Source: an uncultured Chitinophaga sp. (lineage in GTDB: Bacteria > Bacteroidota > Bacteroidia > Cytophagales > Cyclobacteriaceae). Taken from it: a stretch of 64,000 nucleotides of DNA. The stretch spans positions 186,001 through 250,000 of the forward strand of contig CABHOK010000006.1 of the NCBI GenBank assembly GCA_902168205.1, read 5' to 3'. Both the position numbers and the translations under genes were made by a program. The notes under the pieces are model-generated. The model was not told the origin of the DNA and ran no database searches. It saw nothing but the letters and a program-made list of their open reading frames with translations. Below are positions 45,339-53,614 of the stretch, one piece after another; the first letter of the stretch is position 1; every line of letters starts with the position of its first letter.

Positions 45339-47300
45339 CTACCGGGCACTTATATCCTTCACCGTAAACCGGTCTTCCACAAGACGGTTATTATATTGCT
45401 GAACGATAGCCTTGATCTTTTCTTCCATCCTGCTCTTTACTTCGGGCTGTGTATCTTTAACATCCTGCGTTAGCATCTTATCAGTTTTAAAATTATAGAG
45501 TGCCAGTGTTTTGGTTCCATCAAACTGGATTACGTAATCACCTTCCAAAAGCTGGTAAGCGTTGTCTTTATAGTTGAACACAGCCGGCACGGAATCATCG
45601 CGAAATATATCACGGCCAAACGCTACGTACGGAGTATTGAAATGCAAGTGTCCTAACACAGAAGGCATGATATCAATTTGCTGCACCAATTGATCCGAGT
45701 ATCCTTTCAGACTATGATCAGGCTTGAAGAAGATCACCGGCACCGAATACAACCCCCAGGCTGTACGCGATTCATCAAACTGTATCTCGGATGAGGTGTG
45801 ATCAGCCGTAATCACAAACAGTGTATTCTTATACCAAGGCATCTTCGAAGCCTTCTCAAAGAACTTCTTCAACGAATAATCAGTATACTCTATGCATTTA
45901 TGAATCACCAGCGGACCGCCTTTAAATTTACCTTCAAACTCCTGCGGTACTTTAAACGGATGGTGCGATGAGACCGAGAAGATGGAGCTCATGAACGGCT
46001 GGTGAAATTCATTCAGCTTATCGGCATAAAAGTTAAAGAACTTGTCATCCCAGATTCCCCACATGCCATCCGAATCATTGTCATTACCATACTCCGTCAT
46101 GCCATAGTATTGGTCAACACCTGCCAGGTTCATAAAAGCCTGAAAACCCATGGAGCCGTTGGGCGCACCATGAAAGAAAGATGTATGATACCCTTGCGGC
46201 TTTAACAACGATGCAAGGCTATTTATTTTATTTCCGGAATACGGAGACAAGAAGTAAGGAAGTCCCAACGATGGTATACTGCTGATCACCGAAGGCAAAC
46301 CATCAATGGATTTACGTCCGTTGGCAAATGAATATTGAAACGTAAGACTGTGTTGTGTGAGCGAATCCATAAAAGGTGTATATCCCTTATACATTCCATT
46401 TTCTTTTTCTTTGTTGAATACACCGAAGAACTCCTTCGAGAAACTTTCAAGTATAATTACTACCACATTATCGGGTCTGAACGCGACCGTATCTACCGGT
46501 ATATGTACGGGGGTATATACGTTTGAAAGTTGCTGTTCATCCGTAAAGTAAGTCGCCTTTTGTATCTTGGTTTTACCGAGTGTGCGCAGCAAGGCAAACG
46601 GTGTGTTGAGCACGAGGCTTATCGCTTTCGGGTCTTTTACATACTCACCCGCGTTGCTGAGTGTAATGGGACGCGTACTGTGTGCAAAGCCACCGCGCAG
46701 TCCGCCTATCACCAGGTAGATAATGGGCACCATCAAGACCAGTCCACCGACATAAAATACAATTTTGTTTTTAATCATCGGGCCTTGCAGTTTGATGCAC
46801 CGGTATAGCCAAACCATTAATGCTATAAGCGCAAGCCAAAATACAACCGCATACCAATAGTCCATCAGGAAACTTAACCAAAGGCTGCCCATGTTCTGTT
46901 CATTCTCAAATTGCTTGAATACATCGGCCGTGGTGCGTCTGCCGGTGAAGCGGAAGTATATAAAATCAGAAACGTTGGCCGCCAGGGCTATTCCGTTAAA
47001 GATGTAAAACAACCACATGACTATACGCTGATACACCGGGTGAAATCGAACCTGCAGTGGTATTATACTTAGCAGGATAACCAAAGCGTTGGTGTAAAGT
47101 ACGGCCGAGAGATCGAAACGAAGTCCGCCCACAAAAATGCGCAGCATATCGTCTGCAGTAACATCCGTGAAATAACTTTTGTTGAAAACGTAAAAGCCGA
47201 GTCGGCAAAGCGTATACAAGAGCATGGCCAGCAGAAATCTGAGCACCAACACTACATAAATATTTCCCTGAAGCTTCAGGCCTTGAAAGTAGTTCCGCAT
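45339..47300 (-). CDS. LTA synthase-like membrane sulfatase/phosphoglycerol transferase
   Basis: 653 residues. Five N-terminal membrane segments (~10-200) precede an extracytoplasmic alkaline-phosphatase-fold domain (~270-600). Landmarks: VVIILESFSKEFF (metal Glu), ANGRKSIDGLPSV (nucleophile Ser/Thr site), FFHGAPNGSMGF, FVITADHTS (metal Asp-His), SVPVIFF. The family includes LtaS, OpgB and lipid A phosphoethanolamine or phosphoglycerol transferases. Gram-negative Bacteroidota have no lipoteichoic acid, so a phosphoglycerol or phosphoethanolamine decoration of glycan or lipid is more likely. Followed on the same strand by no obvious partner. Confidence 0.9.
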   Translation of the reverse strand: MRNYFQGLKLQGNIYVVLVLRFLLAMLLYTLCRLGFYVFNKSYFTDVTADDMLRIFVGGLRFDLSAVLYTNALVILLSIIPLQVRFHPVYQRIVMWLFYIFNGIALAANVSDFIYFRFTGRRTTADVFKQFENEQNMGSLWLSFLMDYWYAVVFWLALIALMVWLYRCIKLQGPMIKNKIVFYVGGLVLMVPIIYLVIGGLRGGFAHSTRPITLSNAGEYVKDPKAISLVLNTPFALLRTLGKTKIQKATYFTDEQQLSNVYTPVHIPVDTVAFRPDNVVVIILESFSKEFFGVFNKEKENGMYKGYTPFMDSLTQHSLTFQYSFANGRKSIDGLPSVISSIPSLGLPYFLSPYSGNKINSLASLLKPQGYHTSFFHGAPNGSMGFQAFMNLAGVDQYYGMTEYGNDNDSDGMWGIWDDKFFNFYADKLNEFHQPFMSSIFSVSSHHPFKVPQEFEGKFKGGPLVIHKCIEYTDYSLKKFFEKASKMPWYKNTLFVITADHTSSEIQFDESRTAWGLYSVPVIFFKPDHSLKGYSDQLVQQIDIMPSVLGHLHFNTPYVAFGRDIFRDDSVPAVFNYKDNAYQLLEGDYVIQFDGTKTLALYNFKTDKMLTQDVKDTQPEVKSRMEEKIKAIVQQYNNRLVEDRFTVKDISAR

Positions 47301-47454
47301 ATTCCTTCGTGTAACAAGGATTAGATTAACGGAGTGCGATTTAATACAATTTTGACATAATTATCACATGGCCCCGCTTAAAATTAAACCAGCATGTGTG
47401 CGCCTGCATTAATTGCTTATTTTGCCGCCTGTAGCTAAACCGTGAAGTATTGTA

Positions 47455-48309
47455 ATGATCCGGCTTTCTATTTTTTTATTCGCACTGTTTTCTATTTTTT
47501 TCAGTCACGCACAAACGCGCACACTTTATTTAGGTATTGGTACCGGGATGACATCAAGCTATACGTGGGATAACGGCATAAGCAAAGACCCACGGTATAA
47601 AGATCGGTATGATATCAAGTTTGCTCCTGTATCCCTGAACTATGGATTGGACTTTGAAGGATATGGATTTTTCATCAACCCCGGTCTGGTAAATATAGGG
47701 CAGAATTTCTATGTCACGAATACCGTTGGCGGTCAGCAGGGAACGCGCAAGATAAATCTGAGCTACATCAATCTTCCCGCTGCATTTAAACTGCACATCA
47801 TTGATCTCTCTTTTTTTAAATTAAGTCTTACCGCTGGCGGAAGTTTTGCATTCCTCATGAAGGGTAAAGAAACCGTGAGTCATGAAGAAGCCAAACTCAC
47901 ATTTCCAACACAGGTATATCCTATACTTCCCTCCGACTATACCATTGTTTACGATGGCGTAATAAGTCCCGCGGTATCAAAATATACTATAGCTGATAAA
48001 AAGGATTTCAAGTCATACCAGGTGTTTGCCTTGCTGGGATTTCGTTCGGACTGGGAAGTATCAGACGATTGGATGATGTCTCTCGACTTTCGTATGAACT
48101 ACGGAATCTTTGATCCGCGCACCGATGAATACATGCAGCGTGTTAACGCTTACCAGACCCTATACGATATATCCGGAAAGCGAAGGGATATGTTTGCACT
48201 CATTAACGTAAGTGTCTCGCGTTACATTGAGTTGAAGAAAGAGAAACACTCTCCAAAAAAACGTTCATCGTATCCTTCGCACAAATCGCGAAGCCGGCCT
48301 CGCGGATAA
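47455..48309 (+). CDS. Outer-membrane beta-barrel protein (PorT/OMP_b-brl_2-like)
   Basis: 284 residues. Signal peptide (ends FFSHAQT). The rest alternates short amphipathic strands (LYLGIGTGMTSSY, LNYGLDFEGYGFFINPGLV, FKLSLTAGGSFAFLMKG) typical of an eight-stranded barrel. The C-terminus is a basic Lys/Arg/Ser/Pro tail (KKEKHSPKKRSSYPSHKSR), unusual for an outer-membrane barrel and perhaps periplasmic. Function unknown. Weak TATTTTG-like promoter in the divergent gap. Confidence 0.72.
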   Translation: MIRLSIFLFALFSIFFSHAQTRTLYLGIGTGMTSSYTWDNGISKDPRYKDRYDIKFAPVSLNYGLDFEGYGFFINPGLVNIGQNFYVTNTVGGQQGTRKINLSYINLPAAFKLHIIDLSFFKLSLTAGGSFAFLMKGKETVSHEEAKLTFPTQVYPILPSDYTIVYDGVISPAVSKYTIADKKDFKSYQVFALLGFRSDWEVSDDWMMSLDFRMNYGIFDPRTDEYMQRVNAYQTLYDISGKRRDMFALINVSVSRYIELKKEKHSPKKRSSYPSHKSRSRPRG

Positions 48310-48320
48310 AAAATTGATTC

Positions 48321-48328
48321 TATCTTTG
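48321..48328 (+). promoter_or_regulatory. Bacteroidota -7 promoter element
   Basis: TATCTTTG (TAnnTTTG) 14 bases ahead of the ACMSD-like ATG. No good -33 element. Confidence 0.5.
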
Positions 48329-48342
48329 TTCACAAGCCACCT

Positions 48343-49350
48343 ATGCTGAAGATAGATTCTCATACACATATTATACCCGAACGACTCCCCGATTGGACCA
48401 GCAAGTTCGGCTACGGAGATTTTATTTACCTGCAGCATCATCGGAAAGGTTTTGCCAACATGATGCGTGGCAACCAGTTCTTTCGTGAAATCGGAGAAAA
48501 TGCCTGGAACGCTGTGCTACGCATCGAAGAGTACAATCAATATCATACGCAAGTGCAGGTGGTGTGTACGATCCCGGTTATGTTTTCGTATTGGGCCAAG
48601 CCGGTTGACTGCCTGGCTATTTCACAATTCCTGAACGATCACATTGCTTCACTAATTGATCAGCATCCGAAAAACTATTTGGGCCTTGCAACCATCCCTA
48701 TGCAGGACACCGCGCTCGCGATTCGTGAATTGGAGCGTTGTAAGCAATTGGGTTTGCAGGGCGTGCAGATCGGTTCAAATATTAACGACCTGAACCTGAA
48801 CGAGTCACAGTTCTTTCCGATCTTTGAAGCTTGCGAAACGTTAGGAATGGCGGTTTTGGTTCATCCCTGGAACATGATGGGTGAAAAAAGTATGCAGCGT
48901 TACTGGCTTCCGTGGCTTGTAGGGATGCCGGCCGAAACAGCGCGTGCGATCAGCTCCATGATTTTTGGCGGTATATTTGAGAGACTCCCTGCGCTTCGGG
49001 TTAACTTTGCGCATGCGGGCGGATCGTTCTTACCAACGATCGGGAGACTGCAGCACGGGTTTGAGTGCAGACCAGACCTCGTAGCAGTTGACAATGCTGT
49101 GGCACCGAAGGATTACCTCGGCAAATTCTGGGTGGATAGTGTTACGCACGATCCGTTTATGCTGGAGTATGTTTTGAAGTTGCAGGGATCAAAACGTGTT
49201 ACACTGGGTAGCGACTATCCCTTTCCGCTGGGTGATCTGAAGATCGGGTCATTTATTGAAGCGATGGATTTGAGTACAAGTATAAAAGAAGATATATTTC
49301 ACAACGCTGCTTTGGCGTGGCTTAATTTAGAAAAGGAACGATTCGAATAA
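48343..49350 (+). CDS. ACMSD-like amidohydrolase (aminocarboxymuconate-semialdehyde decarboxylase family)
   Basis: 335 residues, the length of ACMSD. Metal and active-site landmarks: DSHTHIIPE (His7, His9), LVHPWNMMG (metal His), NFAHAGGSFLPTIGR (His) and LGSDYPFPLGDL (metal Asp). RYWLPWLVGMPAETARAI is a family signature. Family reaction: zinc-dependent non-oxidative decarboxylation, in ACMSD the branch point of tryptophan catabolism via kynurenine. No other kynurenine genes are in the window, so a related 2,3-dihydroxybenzoate-type decarboxylase activity is possible. The stop codon overlaps the start of the next gene by one base (TAATG). Confidence 0.88.
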   Translation: MLKIDSHTHIIPERLPDWTSKFGYGDFIYLQHHRKGFANMMRGNQFFREIGENAWNAVLRIEEYNQYHTQVQVVCTIPVMFSYWAKPVDCLAISQFLNDHIASLIDQHPKNYLGLATIPMQDTALAIRELERCKQLGLQGVQIGSNINDLNLNESQFFPIFEACETLGMAVLVHPWNMMGEKSMQRYWLPWLVGMPAETARAISSMIFGGIFERLPALRVNFAHAGGSFLPTIGRLQHGFECRPDLVAVDNAVAPKDYLGKFWVDSVTHDPFMLEYVLKLQGSKRVTLGSDYPFPLGDLKIGSFIEAMDLSTSIKEDIFHNAALAWLNLEKERFE

Positions 49351-50024
49351 TGAGTATACAGTATTACCCCGGTGAAGGAAGATTTACAAAGACTATTGGA
49401 TGTATCATGATGATGGTATGCTGCATGATCGGCAGTATACATACACTTCACGCCCAGGACAAAGAAAAGGCTGATGAATATGTACGTCAGCAGGAACAGG
49501 CAAAGAAAGCCGCCCTGATGCGCGAGCTTGACTCTGGCGTTTACTATATGGACAATGGTGATTACAAACGCGCGGATAAAATATTCCGCCATGTTCTGAG
49601 CTCAGTGAAGAGCGTACCTTCTGATCTTACTTATTACTTTGGCAAGAACTCGTTTTACATGGAGCAGTATAAGCAAAGTATAGATTGGCTTAACAAATAT
49701 ATACAACTGAAGGGAACCAACGGTCAGTATTCGCAGGATGCTATACTCTGGAAGCAACGTGCCGAAACGGAATATCTGAAAGAGAAATCAACACAGGCTG
49801 AAAAGGTACAGGAAGTACTGTCCATGGATTATGATATTGACTGTGGCCCGGCCGGTAAAGTTGTTTGTCCGGCATGCAAGGGCGATCATGTTATTATACA
49901 CCGGGGTGCTTTCGGCAACGAGTATAAAACGTGTCCGTATTGCAACGAGCAAGGTATACTTACATGCGAGGAGTATAATTTACTGATCCGCGGCAAGCTT
50001 CAGCCGAAGACTGCGAACAGATGA
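49350..50024 (+). CDS. Exported TPR protein with C-terminal zinc-ribbon (DnaJ-like Cys motifs)
   Basis: 224 residues. Signal-like segment (~15-35, cleaved near LHAQD). Residues ~38-160 are helical TPR-like (SGVYYMDNGDYKRADKIFRHVL, SIDWLNKYIQLKG). The C-terminus has paired Cys motifs: CxxxxxxVCPACKGDHV and KTCPYCNEQGILTC, in the CxxC-G style of DnaJ zinc fingers. Its link to the ACMSD-like enzyme is only translational coupling (TAATG). Function unknown; a zinc ribbon in an exported protein is uncommon. Confidence 0.75.
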   Translation: MSIQYYPGEGRFTKTIGCIMMMVCCMIGSIHTLHAQDKEKADEYVRQQEQAKKAALMRELDSGVYYMDNGDYKRADKIFRHVLSSVKSVPSDLTYYFGKNSFYMEQYKQSIDWLNKYIQLKGTNGQYSQDAILWKQRAETEYLKEKSTQAEKVQEVLSMDYDIDCGPAGKVVCPACKGDHVIIHRGAFGNEYKTCPYCNEQGILTCEEYNLLIRGKLQPKTANR

Positions 50025-50061
50025 ATCGTTATCTGTTAATAGTTAATCGTGGTTTAAAATC

Positions 50062-50140
50062 CTATGGCACAATGGCCACGAAGAAGACACAATGCTTCGA
50101 AGGAAAGCCTCCGCGAAACCCTGTGTCTTCTTCTTAGTGC
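50062..50140. repeat. REP/MITE-like imperfect palindrome
   Basis: GAAGAAGACACA (50080-50091) pairs perfectly with TGTGTCTTCTTC (50122-50133); outer GCAC (about 50067-50070) pairs with GTGC (50137-50140). The loop holds CTTCGAAGG. The pattern ccACGAAGxxGACACAA...TGTGTCTTC resembles palindromic repeats I have seen scattered in Bacteroidota genomes. No T run, so it is not an ordinary terminator. Confidence 0.55.
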
Positions 50141-50149
50141 AAGAGATTT

Positions 50150-50533
50150 TTATAGTCGTGCAGTCTGTTGATTTCTGGATACCTTGCGTTCCGGCCTTAC
50201 AATGAATTTCACTTCAGCATGAAGTGCTGTAAATAGTTTAAGCGCTGTTCCTAACGTCATATTCTGAGGACTATTCTCTAGTCGTGATATCTGTGCTTTT
50301 TGTACTCCTATCAATTGACCTAATTCTGTTTGTGTCATATCACGTTCCATACGAAGTCGTTTAATCGTATCAGATAGGACATCCATGCTCAAATCAAGTT
50401 CATATTCTTCACGCTTGGCTGTACCACGCTTGCCTATTAGTTTATCTTTAGTTTCCTCTAAAGTATATATCCCAGAACGCGAGTAATCTATATTGAACAC
50501 CGCGATACTCTGTTCTAAATTCCCAAATATCAT
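50150..50533 (-). CDS. XRE-family antitoxin (HigA-like), apparently intact HTH
   Basis: 127 residues. Core TLEETKDKLIGKRGTAKREEYELDL followed by an XRE helix-turn-helix (TIKRLRMERDMTQTELGQLIGVQKAQISRLENS) is a typical Bacteroidota HigA-type antitoxin. The first ~20 residues (MIFGNLEQSIAVFNIDYSRSG) do not look like the family and overlap, in another frame, the remains of the toxin gene, so the original N-terminus and start have probably been replaced after a deletion. It is expected to bind its own promoter DNA. Without toxin it may persist as a solitary regulator. Confidence 0.82.
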   Translation of the reverse strand: MIFGNLEQSIAVFNIDYSRSGIYTLEETKDKLIGKRGTAKREEYELDLSMDVLSDTIKRLRMERDMTQTELGQLIGVQKAQISRLENSPQNMTLGTALKLFTALHAEVKFIVRPERKVSRNQQTARL

Positions 50534-50650
50534 CTTTCAGTTTCTTAAAGAATTTGATATTTAAGTTATGCGCGTGAGCGCTCAATCCCTCCACGTATTT
50601 TCGCTCTCACATGTTCATCTTGTTGTTCCCAAAAATGAAAGGCTGCTCTT
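50448..50650 (-). pseudogene. Remnant of a RelE/ParE (phage Gp49-like) toxin gene, frameshifted and 3' truncated
   Basis: On the minus strand one frame from 50606 to 50469 reads through FFKKLKDDIWEFRT then YRLLAFWD, the conserved centre of the RelE/ParE Gp49-like toxins that pair with HigA-type antitoxins. It then runs into foreign IYFRGN and stops at 50448. Upstream, another frame (50650 to ~50596) gives RAAFHFWEQQDEHVRAKI, resembling the toxin's N-terminal helix pair, so a frameshift lies near 50600. The C-terminal THGIxKKTxKTP-type end is missing, apparently lost in the deletion that fused toxin centre to antitoxin. Toxin first, antitoxin second is the hig order. Confidence 0.7.
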
Positions 50651-50683
50651 AGCAGCAGAATACTAAATCTGACCATCAACGTT

Positions 50684-50707
50684 AAAAAACTACTCCGCAA
50701 AGGAGTA
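50684..50707 (-). terminator. Terminator-shaped hairpin on the minus strand upstream of the toxin remnant
   Basis: Minus strand: TACTCC, loop TTTGC, GGAGTA, then G and six T (50689-50684). No minus-strand gene lies upstream within 100 bp, so it may be the end of an antisense transcript or an operator dyad of the toxin-antitoxin promoter. Confidence 0.4.
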
Positions 50708-50744
50708 CAAAGTTTACATATATATAGAAACTTAAAAATCAAAG

Positions 50745-50774
50745 TTTGACTCATTGTAATTCTTTGTATTTTTG
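50745..50774 (+). promoter_or_regulatory. Full Bacteroidota promoter for trhO
   Basis: TTTG at 50745-50748, 18-bp spacer, TATTTTTG at 50767-50774, 44 bases before the ATG at 50819. Confidence 0.7.
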
Positions 50775-50818
50775 CCACGCTTTTTCGGAAGCACCAACGA
50801 TTAACCTGCAATTAATCC

Positions 50819-51850
50819 ATGGCATTATACAATCGCGTTGACGGCCGTCTTCTCAAGGAGAAGATGCGCTCCACCCTCGAAAAAAGGGTAACCATTTCCT
50901 TTTACAAGTATCATCACATTACCAATCCACAGGAATTCCGCGATCAGCTCTACCGCGAGTTTGATGCACTGGGAGTTCTGGGGAGAATTTACATAGCTAC
51001 CGAGGGCATTAACGCGCAGATCAGTGTACCCGAACATAATTTCAACACATTCAAGACCAGATTATATAGCGTTGACTGGCTGAATAATGTTCGACTGAAC
51101 ATTGCTGTAGACGATAACGGAAAATCGTTCTTCAAACTAAAAATACTGGTGCGTAAAAAGATCGTTGCCGATGGACTTGACGATAGTTCATTCGATGTAA
51201 CCGACAGTGGTACGCACGTAGATGCTGCGACCTTTAACAAGCTCGCAGAAGATCCGAACACGATCATCATCGATATGCGCAATCACTACGAGAGCGAAGT
51301 AGGACATTTCAAAGGTGCTATATGTCCGGATGTAGATACGTTCCGTGAAGAGCTCCAGGTAGCAGAAGACCTGATGCGCGATCAGAAAGACAAGAACCTG
51401 CTGATGTACTGCACGGGTGGTATACGTTGTGAGAAAGCAAGTGCCTGGATGAAACACATCGGTTTTAAAAATGTCTTTCAACTGAACGGAGGTATAATCA
51501 AGTACGCTCAGGAAGTAAAAGATCAGGGCATAGAAAACAAGTTCATTGGTAAGAACTTTGTGTTTGATGAACGCCTGGGTGAACGGATCACCGAAGATAT
51601 TATAGCCGTGTGTCACCAATGTGGTAAACCTTGTGACGATCACACCAACTGCAAAAATGATGGCTGCCACCTGTTATTCATTCAATGTACAGAGTGTGCA
51701 GAGAAGTATAACAACTGCTGCTCCGACACCTGCAAGGATATATTAGAGCTCCCGGAAGAACAGCAACGCGAGCTGCGAAAAGGTATAAATAAAGGAAGGC
51801 AGGTCTTCAAGAAAGGAAGATCAGAACACATCCGCAGCCACGAATCATAG
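50819..51850 (+). CDS. trhO: tRNA uridine(34) hydroxylase, rhodanese family (TrhO/YceA)
   Basis: 343 residues. N-terminal acylphosphatase-like domain (GRIYIATEGINAQISVP), then a rhodanese domain (IIIDMRNHYESEVGHF) with active-site loop YCTGGIRCEKAS (Cys198). The C-terminal region is Cys-rich (CHQCGKPCDDHTNC, QCTECAEKY, CCSDTC), a zinc-binding-like tail common in TrhO homologues. Function: oxygen-dependent formation of 5-hydroxyuridine at tRNA position 34. Has its own promoter and terminator. Confidence 0.93.
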   Translation: MALYNRVDGRLLKEKMRSTLEKRVTISFYKYHHITNPQEFRDQLYREFDALGVLGRIYIATEGINAQISVPEHNFNTFKTRLYSVDWLNNVRLNIAVDDNGKSFFKLKILVRKKIVADGLDDSSFDVTDSGTHVDAATFNKLAEDPNTIIIDMRNHYESEVGHFKGAICPDVDTFREELQVAEDLMRDQKDKNLLMYCTGGIRCEKASAWMKHIGFKNVFQLNGGIIKYAQEVKDQGIENKFIGKNFVFDERLGERITEDIIAVCHQCGKPCDDHTNCKNDGCHLLFIQCTECAEKYNNCCSDTCKDILELPEEQQRELRKGINKGRQVFKKGRSEHIRSHES

Positions 51851-51878
51851 TTACAACGCACAAAGCGTAATCTTTATA

Positions 51879-51915
51879 AACCACTTCACGGGATTTTACC
51901 GTTGGGGTGGTTTTT
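51879..51915 (+). terminator. Rho-independent terminator after trhO
   Basis: AACCAC (51879-51884) pairs with GTGGTT (51907-51912), with inner CACGG/CCGTTG pairing, followed by T run to 51915. It overlaps a possible upstream GTG of the next gene, supporting the ATG at 51925. Confidence 0.75.
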
Positions 51916-51924
51916 GTACATTTA

Positions 51925-52494
51925 ATGCTGAACTCTAAAATTGTTGACTTCTTGGACCACGTTAAACCAATTCGCATCGGTATTATAAATGTTTCAGATC
52001 GTGCCAGTCAGGGTATATATGAAGATATACCGGGCAAGGCGATTGTAGAAACACTGAATGAATACTTGAAGAGTCCGTGGGAAAAAGAGTACGCGGTAAT
52101 TCCGGACGAGCAACATCTCATCGAAAAAACGATGATTGATATGGCCGATAACCGTAAATGTTGCCTGATCATTACATCAGGTGGAACGGGCCCGGCAAAG
52201 CGGGACGTCACTCCGGAGGCCACGGAAGCGGTATGCGAGAAAATGATGCCTGGCTTTGGAGAGTTGATGCGTGCTGAAAGTCTTACATACGTACCCACGG
52301 CAATCCTTTCGCGCCAGACTGCTGGTATCAGAAACCAGACCTTAATAGTAAATTTACCGGGGAAACCAAAAGCAATCCGGCAGTGCCTGGATGCTGTTTT
52401 TCCAGCGATACCGTATTGCATTGATCTGCTGGAAGGACCGTTTATCGAATGTAACGAAGAGGTCGTTAAGATCTTTCGTCCGAAAAGTACTTAA
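51925..52494 (+). CDS. mog: Molybdopterin adenylyltransferase (MogA/MoaB family)
   Basis: 189 residues from the ATG at 51925; an earlier GTG (51907) lies in the trhO terminator stem. MoCF-BD fold landmarks: IGIINVSDRASQGIYEDIPG, CLIITSGGTGPAKRDVTPEA (the MPT-binding GGTG loop) and LIVNLPGKPKAI (the second conserved Pro/Gly loop). Reaction: adenylation of molybdopterin during molybdenum-cofactor synthesis. No other moa/moe genes are nearby. Confidence 0.9.
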   Translation: MLNSKIVDFLDHVKPIRIGIINVSDRASQGIYEDIPGKAIVETLNEYLKSPWEKEYAVIPDEQHLIEKTMIDMADNRKCCLIITSGGTGPAKRDVTPEATEAVCEKMMPGFGELMRAESLTYVPTAILSRQTAGIRNQTLIVNLPGKPKAIRQCLDAVFPAIPYCIDLLEGPFIECNEEVVKIFRPKST

Positions 52495-52518
52495 TTTACA
52501 GATTTACTTTAACTTACT

Positions 52519-53499
52519 ATGGCCAGGATCAAGTATTACTACGACACCGAAACCTGTAAATACGAGCGGGTAAAAACTAAAACAAGTGATGTTGTAATGA
52601 ATGCCCTCGGCATTCTTTCGTTAACGGTAGCGATGGCTGTTGGTCTCCTCATTCTCTACACCAACTACTTCGAATCCCCCAAGGAACTCATCCTTAAAAA
52701 TGAGATCAAAGAACTTGAATTCTACTACGACAAGCTTACCCAGGACGTAAAGAACCTGAATGAGATACTCGGTGGTGTAGAACATCGTGATGATAACATT
52801 TACCGTGTGGTTCTGGGCGCTGAACCTATCGATAAGGCTATACGCAATGCCGGTGCCGGTGGTACCGATCGTTACGAAGACATACGCGATAAAAACATCG
52901 ATCATGAAGACATGGTGGTTGGCCTGAATGAAAAGGTAGACCTGCTTCGCAGAAAACTATATATCGAATCTAAATCGCAGGATGAAGTCGTAAAGCTGGC
53001 TGAAAAGAAAGAGAAACTCTATGCTGCCATCCCGGCTATTCAACCGGTATCCAACAAACAACTTCATGCACTCGCTTCCGGTTTCGGATGGCGCACGCAC
53101 CCGATCTACAAGGTTAAGAAAATGCACACCGGTATTGACTTCGCTGCTTCTATCGGAACCCCTATATATGCAACTGCTGATGGAACGATCGCTGAAGTAA
53201 GTGTGAAATTCAGTGGCTATGGAAAGATGGTAGAAGTTGATCACGGCTTCGGTTATCGTACACGCTATGCGCACATGCATGAGTTTGCTGTTCGCTCCGG
53301 CCAGAACGTGAAACGTGGTGACCTTATCGGTTATGTGGGTAACACCGGACTGTCAACGGCTCCTCACCTGCACTATGAAGTGCTGATCAACGGCAGCCAG
53401 GTAGACCCGGTGCACTATTTTTACAACGACCTCACAGCGGCTGAATACGAAAAAGTACTGGAGCTTGCTTCGATCGAGAACCAGTCACTCGGTATGTAA
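52519..53499 (+). CDS. M23 family metallopeptidase, membrane anchored with coiled coil
   Basis: 326 residues. One N-terminal membrane helix (~28-48), coiled coil (~55-90 and ~130-170), then LytM/M23 domain (~180-310). Zinc ligands: KMHTGIDFAA (His203, Asp207) and APHLHYEV (His285). Catalytic His252 (YAHMHEF) and His283. Family cleaves peptidoglycan cross-links or acts as an EnvC-type activator; all ligands are present, so enzymatic activity is likely. Follows mog by 24 bp and ends before a terminator. Confidence 0.92.
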   Translation: MARIKYYYDTETCKYERVKTKTSDVVMNALGILSLTVAMAVGLLILYTNYFESPKELILKNEIKELEFYYDKLTQDVKNLNEILGGVEHRDDNIYRVVLGAEPIDKAIRNAGAGGTDRYEDIRDKNIDHEDMVVGLNEKVDLLRRKLYIESKSQDEVVKLAEKKEKLYAAIPAIQPVSNKQLHALASGFGWRTHPIYKVKKMHTGIDFAASIGTPIYATADGTIAEVSVKFSGYGKMVEVDHGFGYRTRYAHMHEFAVRSGQNVKRGDLIGYVGNTGLSTAPHLHYEVLINGSQVDPVHYFYNDLTAAEYEKVLELASIENQSLGM

Positions 53500-53547
53500 T
53501 CATTCAAGAAACATTCATTCTGACACTGTAACAATAGACTTTACACT

Positions 53548-53582
53548 TCCCCGGAGACCACTCTTCGGGGATTTTGTTTTTT
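53548..53582 (+). terminator. Rho-independent terminator
   Basis: CCCCGGAG (53549-53556) pairs with CTC..CGGGG (61-70) with a TT bulge and ACCA loop, followed by ATTTTGTTTTTT. Confidence 0.75.
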
Positions 53583-53614
53583 AAAGTACCTTTACTTTAG
53601 AATATATACCTGCG

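Noticed and set aside
50566-50811. 81-codon minus-strand frame as an intact gene upstream of the antitoxin
   Set aside because: Only its last ~30 codons resemble a toxin N-terminus; the first part runs over the trhO promoter, so it is better explained as part of the frameshifted toxin remnant.
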